Positions 36,837-44,952 of a DNA stretch of 64,000 nucleotides are shown piece by piece; the stretch's first letter is position 1; each line of letters starts with the position of its first letter. Source of the DNA: Bin5 sp963662575. Its GTDB lineage: Bacteria > Chloroflexota > Anaerolineae > Caldilineales > Caldilineaceae. The translations under genes and the position numbers were made by a program. The DNA lies in contig OY759723.1 in assembly GCA_963662575.1 (NCBI GenBank), positions 4,216,001 through 4,280,000 of the forward strand, given 5' to 3'. The notes under the pieces are model-generated. The model was not told the DNA's origin. It was given only the letters and a program-made list of their open reading frames with translations, and ran no database searches.

Positions 36837-37781
36837 CTATAATGTTTTGGGGCGGGGGTCTTGGTAGGCTTCTTGCCGCCGCAATAGTTCTTGTGTTCCT
36901 GCGTCTGTAACTTGGAGTAGTGCCGTGTCGCTGACTGGTACGGGAGTGGGGCCTTCCACGTATTGCTGGTCGATGCAGTATTGTATTGCTTTGTGGATTT
37001 CGGGCGTTGTGAATTTGGGTGGGAGTTCTGTGTTTCTGATTGTTGTTACGCCGAGTTTTTTTCGTTGGTGTAAAAGGATGAGGATTCTGGTCACGAGGTC
37101 TTGGTGGGTGGTGATTTCTTGTTGTTGGGTGGCGATTTCTTGGTTGAATGGGGTGTCTTCGTTTTTTGGAGCTGTCGATGGGTGTTGGTAGACCCATGTA
37201 ACTTTAATTTCCTTGTTGCCTTTTGGGTGCTCTAAGGGGGGAAACGTGTTTCCTTTCGCGAATGTTTTTTCTACATTTCTGAATATTTTATCTTGTACTC
37301 GGTACAGCCCTGGTAGTTCGCAAATTTCTTTAGTTATTCCACTCACTGGTGACAAAGGCTTGGTGGCCTGGAGTAGTTTATCTATCTGATCTTCGATAGT
37401 TTGCAGGCGTGGAGCGGCTACGTGGTTGAACGCTTCTTGGGCGATTTCAAGTGAGTTTTCTTGTAAATCGAGAAGGATGTGGCCTGTGTATGTATGCAGA
37501 GTTTTTTTGGTTGTGAGTCGGATGGCAATAAAGAGCAGGGCAAAGATTGTGGCGTATACAAGTGCTATCAATATGGTTGGCAGGGCTTCCAGGATGTTCT
37601 GATAAAATGCGTTGGAAGGATTAAGGCGTATTATTAGGGCAGCGGAGGTTTCTTGGACCGCGGCGTGGATTTCCTCTTTCGCTGTGAGATAGAAGAAAAA
37701 GGTGCCCGTTGCTGATAGGGAGGACGTTGTCACGAGGTACACTATTCTTAAGTAGTTCAATATTCGCGCAGACAGTTTCAT
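36837..37781 (-). CDS. Unknown two-TM protein with coiled and winged-helix-like regions
   Basis: 314 residues from the ATG at 37781. Two TM helices (about residues 5-28 and 60-85) bracket a short outer loop; the rest is cytoplasmic, with a helical part and a C-terminal block (TTPEIHKAIQYCIDQQYV, LLQVTDAGTQELL) that resembles a winged-helix fold. No family recognised. The coding strand is strikingly rich in A and C and poor in G, unlike all metabolic neighbours, pointing to foreign origin. The frame opens at 37874 but the first 31 residues look non-specific. Confidence 0.55.
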   Translation of the reverse strand: MKLSARILNYLRIVYLVTTSSLSATGTFFFYLTAKEEIHAAVQETSAALIIRLNPSNAFYQNILEALPTILIALVYATIFALLFIAIRLTTKKTLHTYTGHILLDLQENSLEIAQEAFNHVAAPRLQTIEDQIDKLLQATKPLSPVSGITKEICELPGLYRVQDKIFRNVEKTFAKGNTFPPLEHPKGNKEIKVTWVYQHPSTAPKNEDTPFNQEIATQQQEITTHQDLVTRILILLHQRKKLGVTTIRNTELPPKFTTPEIHKAIQYCIDQQYVEGPTPVPVSDTALLQVTDAGTQELLRRQEAYQDPRPKTL

Positions 37782-38049
37782 GGCGCTCTTTCTGGTTGTT
37801 TGGTATGTAGCGGAGCGCCGTGTTGCGATTGGACAGAGTTTGCCTTTTGTAGGCGACAATCGCTTTGACTTCACGGTTTAGCACTTGTCGGGTTTCGTCC
37901 TGGCGGGCGCTTGCTCCTTTATTGGGGGTGGTGGTCGTTCGGATATTTTCGTATGAAGGGAGCTGAGGAACTTTGTATGTAGGATGGTCTGGGTTTTCGT
38001 CTTTGGGTGCGTAGTAGCTATCGGGGTAGTCGGGCGGGTCGTTGGGCAT
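37621..38049 (-). CDS. Hypothetical Pro/Asn-rich reading frame overlapping the next gene
   Basis: 142 residues from the ATG at 38049 (MPNDPPDYPDSYY). It shares the A/C-rich, G-poor coding strand of the following gene and overlaps that gene's start by about 160 bases in another frame. The first 110 residues look protein-like (LNREVKAIVAYKRQTLSNRN); the last 50 look like out-of-frame reading, so a frameshift or a much shorter true protein is possible. No family recognised. Confidence 0.35.
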   Translation of the reverse strand: MPNDPPDYPDSYYAPKDENPDHPTYKVPQLPSYENIRTTTTPNKGASARQDETRQVLNREVKAIVAYKRQTLSNRNTALRYIPNNQKERHETVCANIELLKNSVPRDNVLPISNGHLFLLSHSERGNPRRGPRNLRCPNNTP

Positions 38050-38159
38050 GGGACGGCGCCTGTGGTGGTTAGTTGCACATCTGAGTGTGAATTCTATTTT
38101 TGTGTGGCAAAATCCAATGTTATGATGGAATCTAGTGGCTTGCCACTGAGTTTGTGAAG

Positions 38160-38234
38160 TGCCCCCGGCAGGACTCGAACCTGCAACCTGCGACTTCGCG
38201 AGAGCGCCGCTCTGATCCATTGAGCTACGGGGGC
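38160..38234 (-). tRNA. tRNA, Arg-like body, abnormal anticodon arm
   Basis: Acceptor strands GCCCCCG and CGGGGGC pair perfectly, discriminator A, D arm GCTC/GAGC with GG followed by A at position 20 (an Arg identity base), variable AGGTT and T arm GCAGG-TTCGAGT-CCTGC. The anticodon stem GCGCT pairs with AGCGC only if an extra T is bulged (AGTCGC); the seven-base loop would be CTCGCGA, giving anticodon CGC. The D loop also has an extra C. Length is 75 instead of 73. It resembles a tRNA-Arg(CCG) that has changed; it may be non-functional. CCA is not encoded. Confidence 0.65.
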
Positions 38235-38913
38235 GATTCTGGAACACCCGTCTTTCTTGTGGGAGGGCGGGTGTTCTATATCTTGTGTAGTCTAGCAGTA
38301 TAAATCGTCCTTTCCAATACTGCTCTTATACGTTTCCTGGGGCTTTTTATACTTTTTGCCTGCGTTAGCCCAATCGTGCAGCAGTCGTAGACTGATTGTC
38401 TAGAGATAGTACCTGTCGGGAATCGGTTGGCCCCCGGATACAGGCGGGGGCTATTTTTATCCGCGCGGTACTGGCAGTTTTCTGGGACGCGGTTGGCGGA
38501 GTACTGCTTTTCTTTAGGGGATTATATACTTTAGTCACATTGGAGAATGAATGGGAAAAAGGAGAGAACAGTTGTGAATTATCTCAAAGGCAGTCGGCAA
38601 GGAATGTGGCTTATCTCAGTTGGTCTTCCGCCTTGGCCAACTCGATCATTCATATACGGACCCTTGCTTTGTTCAGGGCGTGTTTGAAGAGATCATCAAA
38701 TTGTTCACCGCGTTTTCGGTACTTACCTCCGTAGAGCGTGAGCCAGTTTCCATCCAGTAAGGGTCATAGGAATTGGTCGGAAGATTGCGATCTCTTAGAA
38801 TTCTTTGTTTTAACTGAAATTTTGAAATGTCAGGTTCTTTTCAAGAATGGCATTTATTTCTTTTATCAGTGGAAGATGGACTCTAGGCATTCGGCGGCGA
38901 TTGGATTGTTTTG
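38235..38913. other. Intergenic part of the accessory island
   Basis: About 680 bases with no gene I can support. An inverted repeat GAACACCCG/CGGGTGTTC lies at 38242-38276, right behind the 5' end of the tRNA; it lacks a T tract on either strand, so terminator function is doubtful. A 112-codon plus-strand frame at 38396 has no ribosome binding site or recognisable content. Confidence 0.4.
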
Positions 38914-39210
38914 TCATTCTGTTGCTCCTTTTACTCTTGTTGTAAGCATTTCGGCATGTTCTTTCTTGACCATGATGGCTGTGAGTTTTCTGCCTTTCTT
39001 GTTCTTGAAGCCAGCCTGGTTTAACACGTTTGTCAAGTGTTCCCAGTCGATTTCACCCACTTGCTCTCCAACAAGTCTTTGGATCACTTCTCTCCGTCTT
39101 GCTGTCTGACTGTCATAAGTTTTCTTGGGCGTTGCCCTACTGCGTATGGCTTGCCCCACAACTCCGACAATGACAACAACAACAATCAGGTTCAACCACA
39201 TCTGCTCCAT
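38914..39210 (-). CDS. Small single-TM protein with basic cytoplasmic domain
   Basis: 98 residues from the ATG at 39210, which has a near-perfect AGGAGG 5 bases upstream. One TM helix (about residues 4-20, LNLIVVVVIVGVVG), then a charged domain EVIQRLVGEQVGEIDWEHLTNVLNQ. No family recognised. Its start lies within the preceding small frame, suggesting coupled translation. Confidence 0.5.
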   Translation of the reverse strand: MEQMWLNLIVVVVIVGVVGQAIRSRATPKKTYDSQTARRREVIQRLVGEQVGEIDWEHLTNVLNQAGFKNKKGRKLTAIMVKKEHAEMLTTRVKGATE

Positions 39211-39313
39211 TCTGGGCCTCCTTGTGGTAGTCATGGTGTCTCATCAAGGCGCAATTACTTCTCCACAGTCGCCGTTTCCCAATTTGATCCTTTAGGCCCG
39301 AAGTCTTAGTCAT
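39137..39313 (-). CDS. Very small hypothetical protein
   Basis: 58 residues starting MTKTSGLKDQIG, with AAAGGAG 9 bases before the ATG. It overlaps the end of the frame before it by 8 bases and the start of the frame after it by 74 bases. The C-terminus is Cys-rich (CCCCHCRSC), which may be a metal site or out-of-frame reading. It could also be the lost N-terminus of the following gene separated by a frameshift. Confidence 0.3.
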   Translation of the reverse strand: MTKTSGLKDQIGKRRLWRSNCALMRHHDYHKEAQNGADVVEPDCCCCHCRSCGASHTQ

Positions 39314-39524
39314 TTCGTCTATCTCCTTTCGACATACCATCAGACTGTGAATCCAACCATTTGAATTTAGCCGAACGAATGCCGAAGAAAGAGCGGGCGA
39401 CATTGAGTGGCGTGTCGTCGATCTTCAATGGTTTCTCCGCGTTCTCCTTGTCCTCAGTCTTTGTCGTTCCAACGTAATCCGATTCCCTTTGTTTCTTACC
39501 TTGATTCCTTTTGGTCTTGGTCAT
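39306..39524 (-). CDS. Small basic hypothetical protein
   Basis: 72 residues starting MTKTKRNQGKKQ, strongly basic at the N-terminus, with AAGGA 8 bases before the ATG. No family recognised. Like the next small frame it begins MTKT. First of three overlapping minus-strand frames ending at 38914. Confidence 0.42.
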   Translation of the reverse strand: MTKTKRNQGKKQRESDYVGTTKTEDKENAEKPLKIDDTPLNVARSFFGIRSAKFKWLDSQSDGMSKGDRRND

Positions 39525-39701
39525 TTGCAGGTCCTTAGTACATCTCAGAGAGGAGTATCTCAAAGAAAACAAGCCTCAATCATGTAGGACACATTTTGAA
39601 ATCCCCTGCTTATGGGTTCGGTTTCAACTCCTTTTGTATGGGACTTGGCACGAATGCTTTCCTTTGTGATTCTACTTCAAAGTACTCTTGCTGAAAAGAG
39701 A

Positions 39702-39725
39702 AGACCCGGCCAACTGGCCGGGTCT
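39702..39725 (-). terminator. Intrinsic terminator after the SH3b gene
   Basis: A perfect 10-bp stem AGACCCGGCC/GGCCGGGTCT with a four-base loop; on the minus strand it is followed by a T-rich run (TTCTCTTTTC). It sits 30 bases beyond the stop of the minus-strand SH3b gene at 39756. Confidence 0.82.
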
Positions 39726-39755
39726 GAATGAACTAAGATGCTGTCAAAGTTACAA

Positions 39756-40763
39756 TTACCCTACCTCCCTTAGAACTCTTTCAACCTCTTCATCCATCAT
39801 CTCCTCACAAGAATCTGTTCGCCTGACTTCAAAATCTATATGTTTCTGCGTGAACAAGACCAGGAGATTTACTCTTGGTGCATATTCATTTCGAGCTGCG
39901 AAGCCAAGACGTTCCAGATATGCCCCATAGTCATCAAGCATTGTAGCCACTTCTACAACTTCCGTATCACAGTACGCAGCCGTAGCTATCAGTAACCTTG
40001 CTATCGTTTTGACGACTTGATCCCTGTCTTCCTGACTAGCTGCCCGCCATTTGGCGCTGCCGATTACCTCATAGTCAAGTTTGATCAAGGCAAGGGCATA
40101 CGTTTCTACGCTCACCTGTACACCTTGTGTAGCCGTTGGCTGCGGTGTAGGCAAGGGAAGTCGTGTAGGCGTAGGAACAACCTGAATTCTGCTGCCGTTG
40201 GTGGCTTGAACATAGGGCGCGTAAATCCACGCATTTTGCCCTTCGTAGTCAATCCGCCACCAAACCCCTGCACTGTTCTTACCAGTGATGTCATACTTCT
40301 CATTAACCTGCGCAGTACCGACGGTACCAAACTGTGTATCTGGTCCTCGACGAACATTCATGGGCGGGGTAATGGTAACGAACGGGGTGACGGGGACAGG
40401 GGTTGATGTAGGGCGAACCCTTGTGTATGTTGCAGTGGGCCGTGGACGGGTTTGGGTTGCAGTGGGACGGGGATGGGTGGGCGTATTTGTGGAGCAAGGT
40501 TTTAGAGTCTCCAACTTGGCTTCTACGGTGGCAACCTTATGAATCTTACCATTTGCTGAGCCGCATACAGTATGTTTCTTTACCAACTCTTCATCTTCGC
40601 CGCCATTCGGGCTATTTGATGGAGCCACCGGCTGGCAGCCGCCGCGTTCGTGGACCCGCACTGCCGGAAAGAAGGCGCACGGTGGGTGAGCGATGTTTTT
40701 GGACGGGGGCGTTGCGGGGGCGGAGCCCCTGCACAAGGGAGGGCCGAAGGCCCGACCGCACAA
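39756..40763 (-). CDS. SH3b-domain protein with 5' end replaced by a repeat
   Basis: 335 codons. Residues about 1-68 are encoded by repeat copy B (40561-40760) and are not native protein. Then comes a Pro/Thr-rich linker (PTATQTRPRPT and similar), an SH3b domain at about 125-185 (MNVRRGPDTQFGTVG to WIYAPYV), a second Pro-rich linker and a helical C-terminal domain of 115 residues with three Cys. Such proteins are normally exported, yet no signal peptide or TM is present; it was probably lost when the repeat landed. Whether the gene is still expressed is unclear. Confidence 0.6.
   Translation of the reverse strand: MCGRAFGPPLCRGSAPATPPSKNIAHPPCAFFPAVRVHERGGCQPVAPSNSPNGGEDEELVKKHTVCGSANGKIHKVATVEAKLETLKPCSTNTPTHPRPTATQTRPRPTATYTRVRPTSTPVPVTPFVTITPPMNVRRGPDTQFGTVGTAQVNEKYDITGKNSAGVWWRIDYEGQNAWIYAPYVQATNGSRIQVVPTPTRLPLPTPQPTATQGVQVSVETYALALIKLDYEVIGSAKWRAASQEDRDQVVKTIARLLIATAAYCDTEVVEVATMLDDYGAYLERLGFAARNEYAPRVNLLVLFTQKHIDFEVRRTDSCEEMMDEEVERVLREVG
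40561..40760 (+). repeat. Interspersed double-hairpin repeat, copy B
   Basis: Best match to copy A at 17305-17505. Core hairpin GGGGC-GGA-GCCCC flanked by GC/TGC, then GCACAAGGGAGGG and GGGCC-GAA-GGCCC. The first hairpin differs in sequence from copy A but still pairs, which argues for conserved structure. It covers the 5' end of the SH3b reading frame. Confidence 0.7.
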
Positions 40764-40883
40764 CTGCAGGGGATAGGGGCGAGGGGTTAGGGCCGGGAGT
40801 CAGTTGGGGCTGAGTAGTTACGAATTTTGGAATTTGACACTGGAGGTGATGATGCTCACAGCCTGGCTTGGGCGGGCCAGGCT

Positions 40884-42419
40884 CTAGGTCGAACTTTCTG
40901 CCTCTTTACGCGCGAAAATGCCGGGGAGCCTGACCGGCTTCTCGGATCCCCATAAGAGCGCTATCCCCAGAAGCCCCAGCGTTGGCAACCACTCAGTCTG
41001 GCGCACCCAATCCAGTTCCCGCAGATTCTCAGGATCGATATAGGTTACATAGGAGAGGGCAATCGCACCGCTGAGCCAGAGCCAGGGGAGCGGAAGCAGC
41101 CAGCGTCTTATTGGCTCATTGGCGGCCGGCGCCAGGAAGGGCAGAAAAGGCATCAGAGTCAACAGATACCAAGGGTGCACCGTTGTTGTAATCAGGAGGT
41201 AGCCCGCCACGGGAACGGCCAGCCAGCGCAACGTCGATCTCACGTCAGTTTGGTTGCGGGGAAACCGCCACCAAAGATATATCAGTAGTATGAAGAGCAG
41301 GAAATATGTGATCTCCTGGGCTTGAACCATAGGGTCGCCGATTCCCATGCTCTCAAGCCAGTTCTTCAGCCAGAGAAAAATGCCACTGTTGAAATTCCAC
41401 TGTTTGTTGTAGATGCGAAGAGCGCCGAAAAGTCCGCGACCGTCGAGCTCTCCGGTCAGTCCCCAGCCGGCCCTCAACGCCGGCGACACGAGCATCGCGA
41501 AAGTGAGGTAAACATATAGTATTCGACTGCCCCAATTCCACCGCCACCAGAATACTGGCGCCAGGATACCGGGGATCAGTTTCGTGAGGGTAGCCAGAGC
41601 AAGCAGGGCAGGCGACAAGAGTGCGAATGCAGGCTTCGCGGAGACGGTGCGAGGACTGTCAGGCTGCGTTGCCTTACCCGTTGAAGCAGGCATGCTCAGT
41701 ATTGCGTAGACGGCCAGCATCATCAACATTACCATCAGAGCGTCGACGTGTGCGCCTTGCGCGGTCTCGACGATTACCAGTGGGTTCCACAAGTAGATGA
41801 AGAGGCGGTGGGAGGGCAGACTGGCGAGCAGCAGGAGCCTTGAAATAATGAACGCGGTCGCCAGATCAAACAGGACAGCAGAGGTCTGAAATGATTGTGG
41901 ATCGAGTGGGTAGAATTGGGCGATGGCGGCAAAGAACCACTGCGCGGCAGGCATGTAAGGGCTGGCCATCCAGGCGTGGTTGGCCTGGGAACGAAAGGGG
42001 GCGTCTAACCAGTCCAGCTGCGAGGCGTCAATGGGGAAGGCATATGGACTGACGCCGTTGACGGTGACGTGTCCATCCCACATATAGCGGAAGACGTCAG
42101 ACGAAAGGGTGGGAAATGTCTGGAGTAGAAGCCATCTGAAGAGAATCGCTCCCCCCCAGATTGCCGCGAGAAGGTAGAATCCTCTGAAACGCGGTCGTGA
42201 ATGAGGGCTTGCGGGGCCGCGGGCTTGCCACCACCGCTCCAACCAGAATATGGCGCCGGCGTAGGCTGCGAAGGCCAGGCCAAACCAGGCCAGAAACTCG
42301 GCAACTTCCGTCGTTCCCAGGTTGCCGTGACGGAGTTGCATGGAAACCATGCCACCGTAGGCCGTGAACGATACGATCAAGAGGGAAAGGGGGATAGACC
42401 AGTACCTCAGACCCGCCAT
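40884..42419 (-). CDS. GT-C fold polyprenol-phosphate-sugar glycosyltransferase
   Basis: 511 residues with about 12 TM helices. The first outer loop carries SSDVFRYMWDGHV, the D-x-x-RY-x-WDG motif of bacterial GT-C mannosyl/hexosyltransferases, followed by NGVSPYAFP; later NPLVIVETAQGAHVDALM is typical of the same group. It would add a sugar from a polyprenyl-phosphate donor to a cell-envelope glycan. Starts 6 bases after the stop of the ADP-ribosylglycohydrolase gene, same operon. A perfect 8-bp inverted repeat AGCCTGGC/GCCAGGCT directly follows its stop codon, without a T tract. Confidence 0.85.
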   Translation of the reverse strand: MAGLRYWSIPLSLLIVSFTAYGGMVSMQLRHGNLGTTEVAEFLAWFGLAFAAYAGAIFWLERWWQARGPASPHSRPRFRGFYLLAAIWGGAILFRWLLLQTFPTLSSDVFRYMWDGHVTVNGVSPYAFPIDASQLDWLDAPFRSQANHAWMASPYMPAAQWFFAAIAQFYPLDPQSFQTSAVLFDLATAFIISRLLLLASLPSHRLFIYLWNPLVIVETAQGAHVDALMVMLMMLAVYAILSMPASTGKATQPDSPRTVSAKPAFALLSPALLALATLTKLIPGILAPVFWWRWNWGSRILYVYLTFAMLVSPALRAGWGLTGELDGRGLFGALRIYNKQWNFNSGIFLWLKNWLESMGIGDPMVQAQEITYFLLFILLIYLWWRFPRNQTDVRSTLRWLAVPVAGYLLITTTVHPWYLLTLMPFLPFLAPAANEPIRRWLLPLPWLWLSGAIALSYVTYIDPENLRELDWVRQTEWLPTLGLLGIALLWGSEKPVRLPGIFARKEAESST

Positions 42420-42424
42420 CCTTG

Positions 42425-43576
42425 TCAGCGCCCTCGATTCGATTGCGTTTCAACTGGAATCCTGTACACGCCTTGCGATACCGTTCCACCTGCATTCGAG
42501 ATCATCATCTCTGCCAAGACCTGGGTACGGCGGGCAAATTCTGTGACGGTGTCGTAACGAGGCAGATCGCCGGTTATGTCTTCATTGAAATAGACGTCGG
42601 TGCTGGAGGCGATTTCTTCGGGGAGGTTGTCGTAACCGTGGATCAGGCCCAGGAGGCCGGCGGCGGTTGCCATGGTGTTGTCGGCATCCCAGCCGGCCAA
42701 GGCGGCGATTTCGATGGTCCGAAGAATGTCGCCTTCTCCATACAACAGAGCCATGATGGTGACGGCAAAGTTGACTCGTGAAGCCCACCACATCGGGTCA
42801 GTGTCGTACATGTCGCGGATGAGCTGCCGGCTCATGCGCCAGTCCTCCGGGTTTTGCTGGTGCCAGAGCACGACATTATCGACTATAGGGGCGATGATGG
42901 CTTCGTCAGCAGTCTGCTGGCGGGCGGCGGCAATCAGGGCGGGCACGTCGTCGTCAAAGAAGGCGAGGCTATACAGGATCGCGAAGAAGGCGCTGGCCTC
43001 GACGGCGGGACCGCTATTGGTAATGCGTGCGAACCGCTCGGCGTAGGTTGCGCCTGCATAGGGCATGCCGGGAGCCAACATCCCAAACAGTTCGGTCTGC
43101 AGTTGGGCGTCGATGGACCAGGCGCCATCAGGATTGTTGCTGGGGAACCCGGTTTCCGGCGGCAGCAGGCCTTCATCCATCAGGTCGCGGGCGCGGCGCG
43201 TCGATACCCAGATGTCGTGGTTCAGGTGGTCGACCCACTCATCGCGTATCTGTTCGGGGGTGGGATTGAGTCCATGGGTTTCCAGAATGTGGAGATCCAC
43301 CCATTCGACGTGTGTGTCGTCGTCGGTTGACCATTCTTCAAGCAGCAGGAGAGAAAACGATCCCGGAGGACCCGGCTCGTCAATGTATATGCCTTGAAGT
43401 TGGAGGCCGGAGTGGTTGGCGAGCATGGTCGCTTTCCAGGCGCCGTACACCTTGTCAAAGTAAGCGTCGGCGGTAAGAGTCTGGAACGCAGGGGGAGGTT
43501 CTGGCCGGGTCAGACCAATGATGAGGACTGCGACAAGCCAGCCAGCGGCAGCCAGTGCGATCTTGCGTTGATCCAT
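42425..43576 (-). CDS. Membrane-anchored ADP-ribosylglycohydrolase family protein
   Basis: 383 residues. An N-terminal signal anchor (ALAAAGWLVAVLIIGLT, residues 7-23) is followed by an ADP-ribosylglycohydrolase (PF03747) domain: YGAWKATMLAN, the metal-binding STDDDTHVEW and the C-terminal GWDADNTMATAAGLLG. In the family these Asp residues bind two Mg/Mn ions that cleave ADP-ribose or related N/O-glycosidic bonds. Most members are cytosolic; here the domain is predicted outside the membrane, next to a GT-C glycosyltransferase, so a glycan or nucleoside-like substrate outside the cell is conceivable. Confidence 0.85.
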   Translation of the reverse strand: MDQRKIALAAAGWLVAVLIIGLTRPEPPPAFQTLTADAYFDKVYGAWKATMLANHSGLQLQGIYIDEPGPPGSFSLLLLEEWSTDDDTHVEWVDLHILETHGLNPTPEQIRDEWVDHLNHDIWVSTRRARDLMDEGLLPPETGFPSNNPDGAWSIDAQLQTELFGMLAPGMPYAGATYAERFARITNSGPAVEASAFFAILYSLAFFDDDVPALIAAARQQTADEAIIAPIVDNVVLWHQQNPEDWRMSRQLIRDMYDTDPMWWASRVNFAVTIMALLYGEGDILRTIEIAALAGWDADNTMATAAGLLGLIHGYDNLPEEIASSTDVYFNEDITGDLPRYDTVTEFARRTQVLAEMMISNAGGTVSQGVYRIPVETQSNRGR

Positions 43577-43843
43577 CGGATAGAGTCCTTCCAGAGCGTG
43601 TTTTCGCGGCTTGTTGTGAAGGAAGTATACCTGATGGAAGGAGAGGGGAAAATCCTGAGTGTGTTCCCAAACAGAGGAAACACGTTCTTAGTCCGGCCGG
43701 TTACGAGAGTTGGGCGGTTGTGCGGCCGACAGGGGGCATTCTTGCCGCTTCAGAATCGAGGTCGGCGGGGAGCCCGCAGAGTCGGAGGAAGTTCGTGCGG
43801 CGACATCTGTCGAAATTGGGTTAGTAGTGACAGGAAGGAGCTG

Positions 43844-44290
43844 TCATTTCGACTTGTCCGGCGCTTGCAGAACAGGGTGAAAGTAAGTGGCAGCAATGGC
43901 CAGGACCGCTGCCAGCGCCAGAATGCCAGGTGCAAGCAGCGGGTTGGCGCCGTGCAAGGTATCCGATAGCAGGACTGAGAATGATGCGTTGGGGCGGATC
44001 TCCTTGGCGAATTCCAAATTATGTTCGACATGTTCAAAGAGACCAAAGAGGCTGCCGAACAGCATGACGCCCATTACAATTCGCAGCAGCTTCAGAGTAA
44101 TGCGCCGCGGGCGGAAGAGCGCGGCCGCGATCGCGACCGCGCCAATACCACAGAGGAAGAATGGGATTAGCTGGGGCGGGTCGCCAGTATGTTCCTCCAG
44201 CCACAACTCAACAATTGTAAAGACACAACTGAACCCTGCGACAATCAGCAGGAAGGTTCGATATCGATTGACCAGGATGTCTGCGTTCAT
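43844..44290 (-). CDS. Four-helix membrane protein of unknown function
   Basis: 148 residues with four hydrophobic segments (about 10-28, 40-57, 65-85, 122-140). No family recognised. It begins 5 bases after the stop of the HhH lipoprotein gene, so it ends the efflux operon. The frame opens upstream at 44338 inside that gene, but the ATG at 44290 fits the operon spacing. Confidence 0.65.
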   Translation of the reverse strand: MNADILVNRYRTFLLIVAGFSCVFTIVELWLEEHTGDPPQLIPFFLCGIGAVAIAAALFRPRRITLKLLRIVMGVMLFGSLFGLFEHVEHNLEFAKEIRPNASFSVLLSDTLHGANPLLAPGILALAAVLAIAATYFHPVLQAPDKSK

Positions 44291-44294
44291 GGCA

Positions 44295-44873
44295 TTACTC
44301 GGTAAGGTACGATGCAGCCAAATCCAGCTGTTCTTCACTGACGTGCTCGGAGAGCGCAGCTAGAAAGGCATCGGACGAATCGAATGGGCGCGCTGCCATA
44401 AGGGATTCAGCAGTGGCGTCATCCACACCTGGCATCTGTTTCAGTGTTTCTCCGTCTGAGTCATTCACTTCAATCGGAACATAGACATAACTCTCATAGT
44501 AGGCTACCTGTTCGTCGTCGACATACTTTCCAATTTCGCGGCGAAACTGCTGAATGCTGACATAAGGCTGATACTCGAAGAATTCGCGAACCATTCGACT
44601 GCCGAAGTCAGGAATGGTTTCGAGAAGCTGTTCACGGGTCATGTCGTTCAGATTTATCCGGTCCAAGACAACAGTGCTATCAGAGTCGGCGTCTTCAACG
44701 GGCTCGGCAGCGTCTGAGGACTCAACAGCCTCGGAAGACCCAGTAGCGTCCGACTCTTGCTGGGCAGGTGTGGAGGATTGCGCGGGCAAAGCTGGTTGGT
44801 TACATGCGCTAAGGACCAGCAAGATTGCCATCAGCCCAGCCGACAAAAAGATACCTTTCAACGTCGAGAACAT
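44295..44873 (-). CDS. Lipoprotein with ComEA-like helix-hairpin-helix motifs
   Basis: 192 residues with a lipobox LVLSAC (Cys24), a 45-residue acidic Ser/Ala/Glu linker, then two helix-hairpin-helix units: INLNDMTREQLLETIPDFG and LKQMPGVDDATAESLMA. This resembles ComEA-type HhH domains, which bind DNA outside the membrane, although here the acidic linker and lack of basic residues make DNA binding uncertain. It follows the MacB-like permease by about 80 bases. Confidence 0.75.
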   Translation of the reverse strand: MFSTLKGIFLSAGLMAILLVLSACNQPALPAQSSTPAQQESDATGSSEAVESSDAAEPVEDADSDSTVVLDRINLNDMTREQLLETIPDFGSRMVREFFEYQPYVSIQQFRREIGKYVDDEQVAYYESYVYVPIEVNDSDGETLKQMPGVDDATAESLMAARPFDSSDAFLAALSEHVSEEQLDLAASYLTE

Positions 44874-44952
44874 CTATAGTTTCTCCCGATTCTATGGGGG
44901 GCCACCAGAAGTGGCGGCAAGTGAAAAATTTCTAACTTCGGTCACGCTATTT

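Noticed and set aside
38242..38276. Inverted repeat GAACACCCG/CGGGTGTTC as a terminator
   Set aside because: No T tract on either strand and an internal loop of 17 bases; reported only within the intergenic description.
38396..38734. 112-codon plus-strand frame with a hydrophobic stretch
   Set aside because: No ribosome binding site and no protein-like pattern beyond one hydrophobic run; likely chance.
40860..40883. 8-bp inverted repeat directly after the GT-C gene stop codon
   Set aside because: The stem is perfect but lacks a following T tract on the minus strand, so intrinsic termination is not supported.
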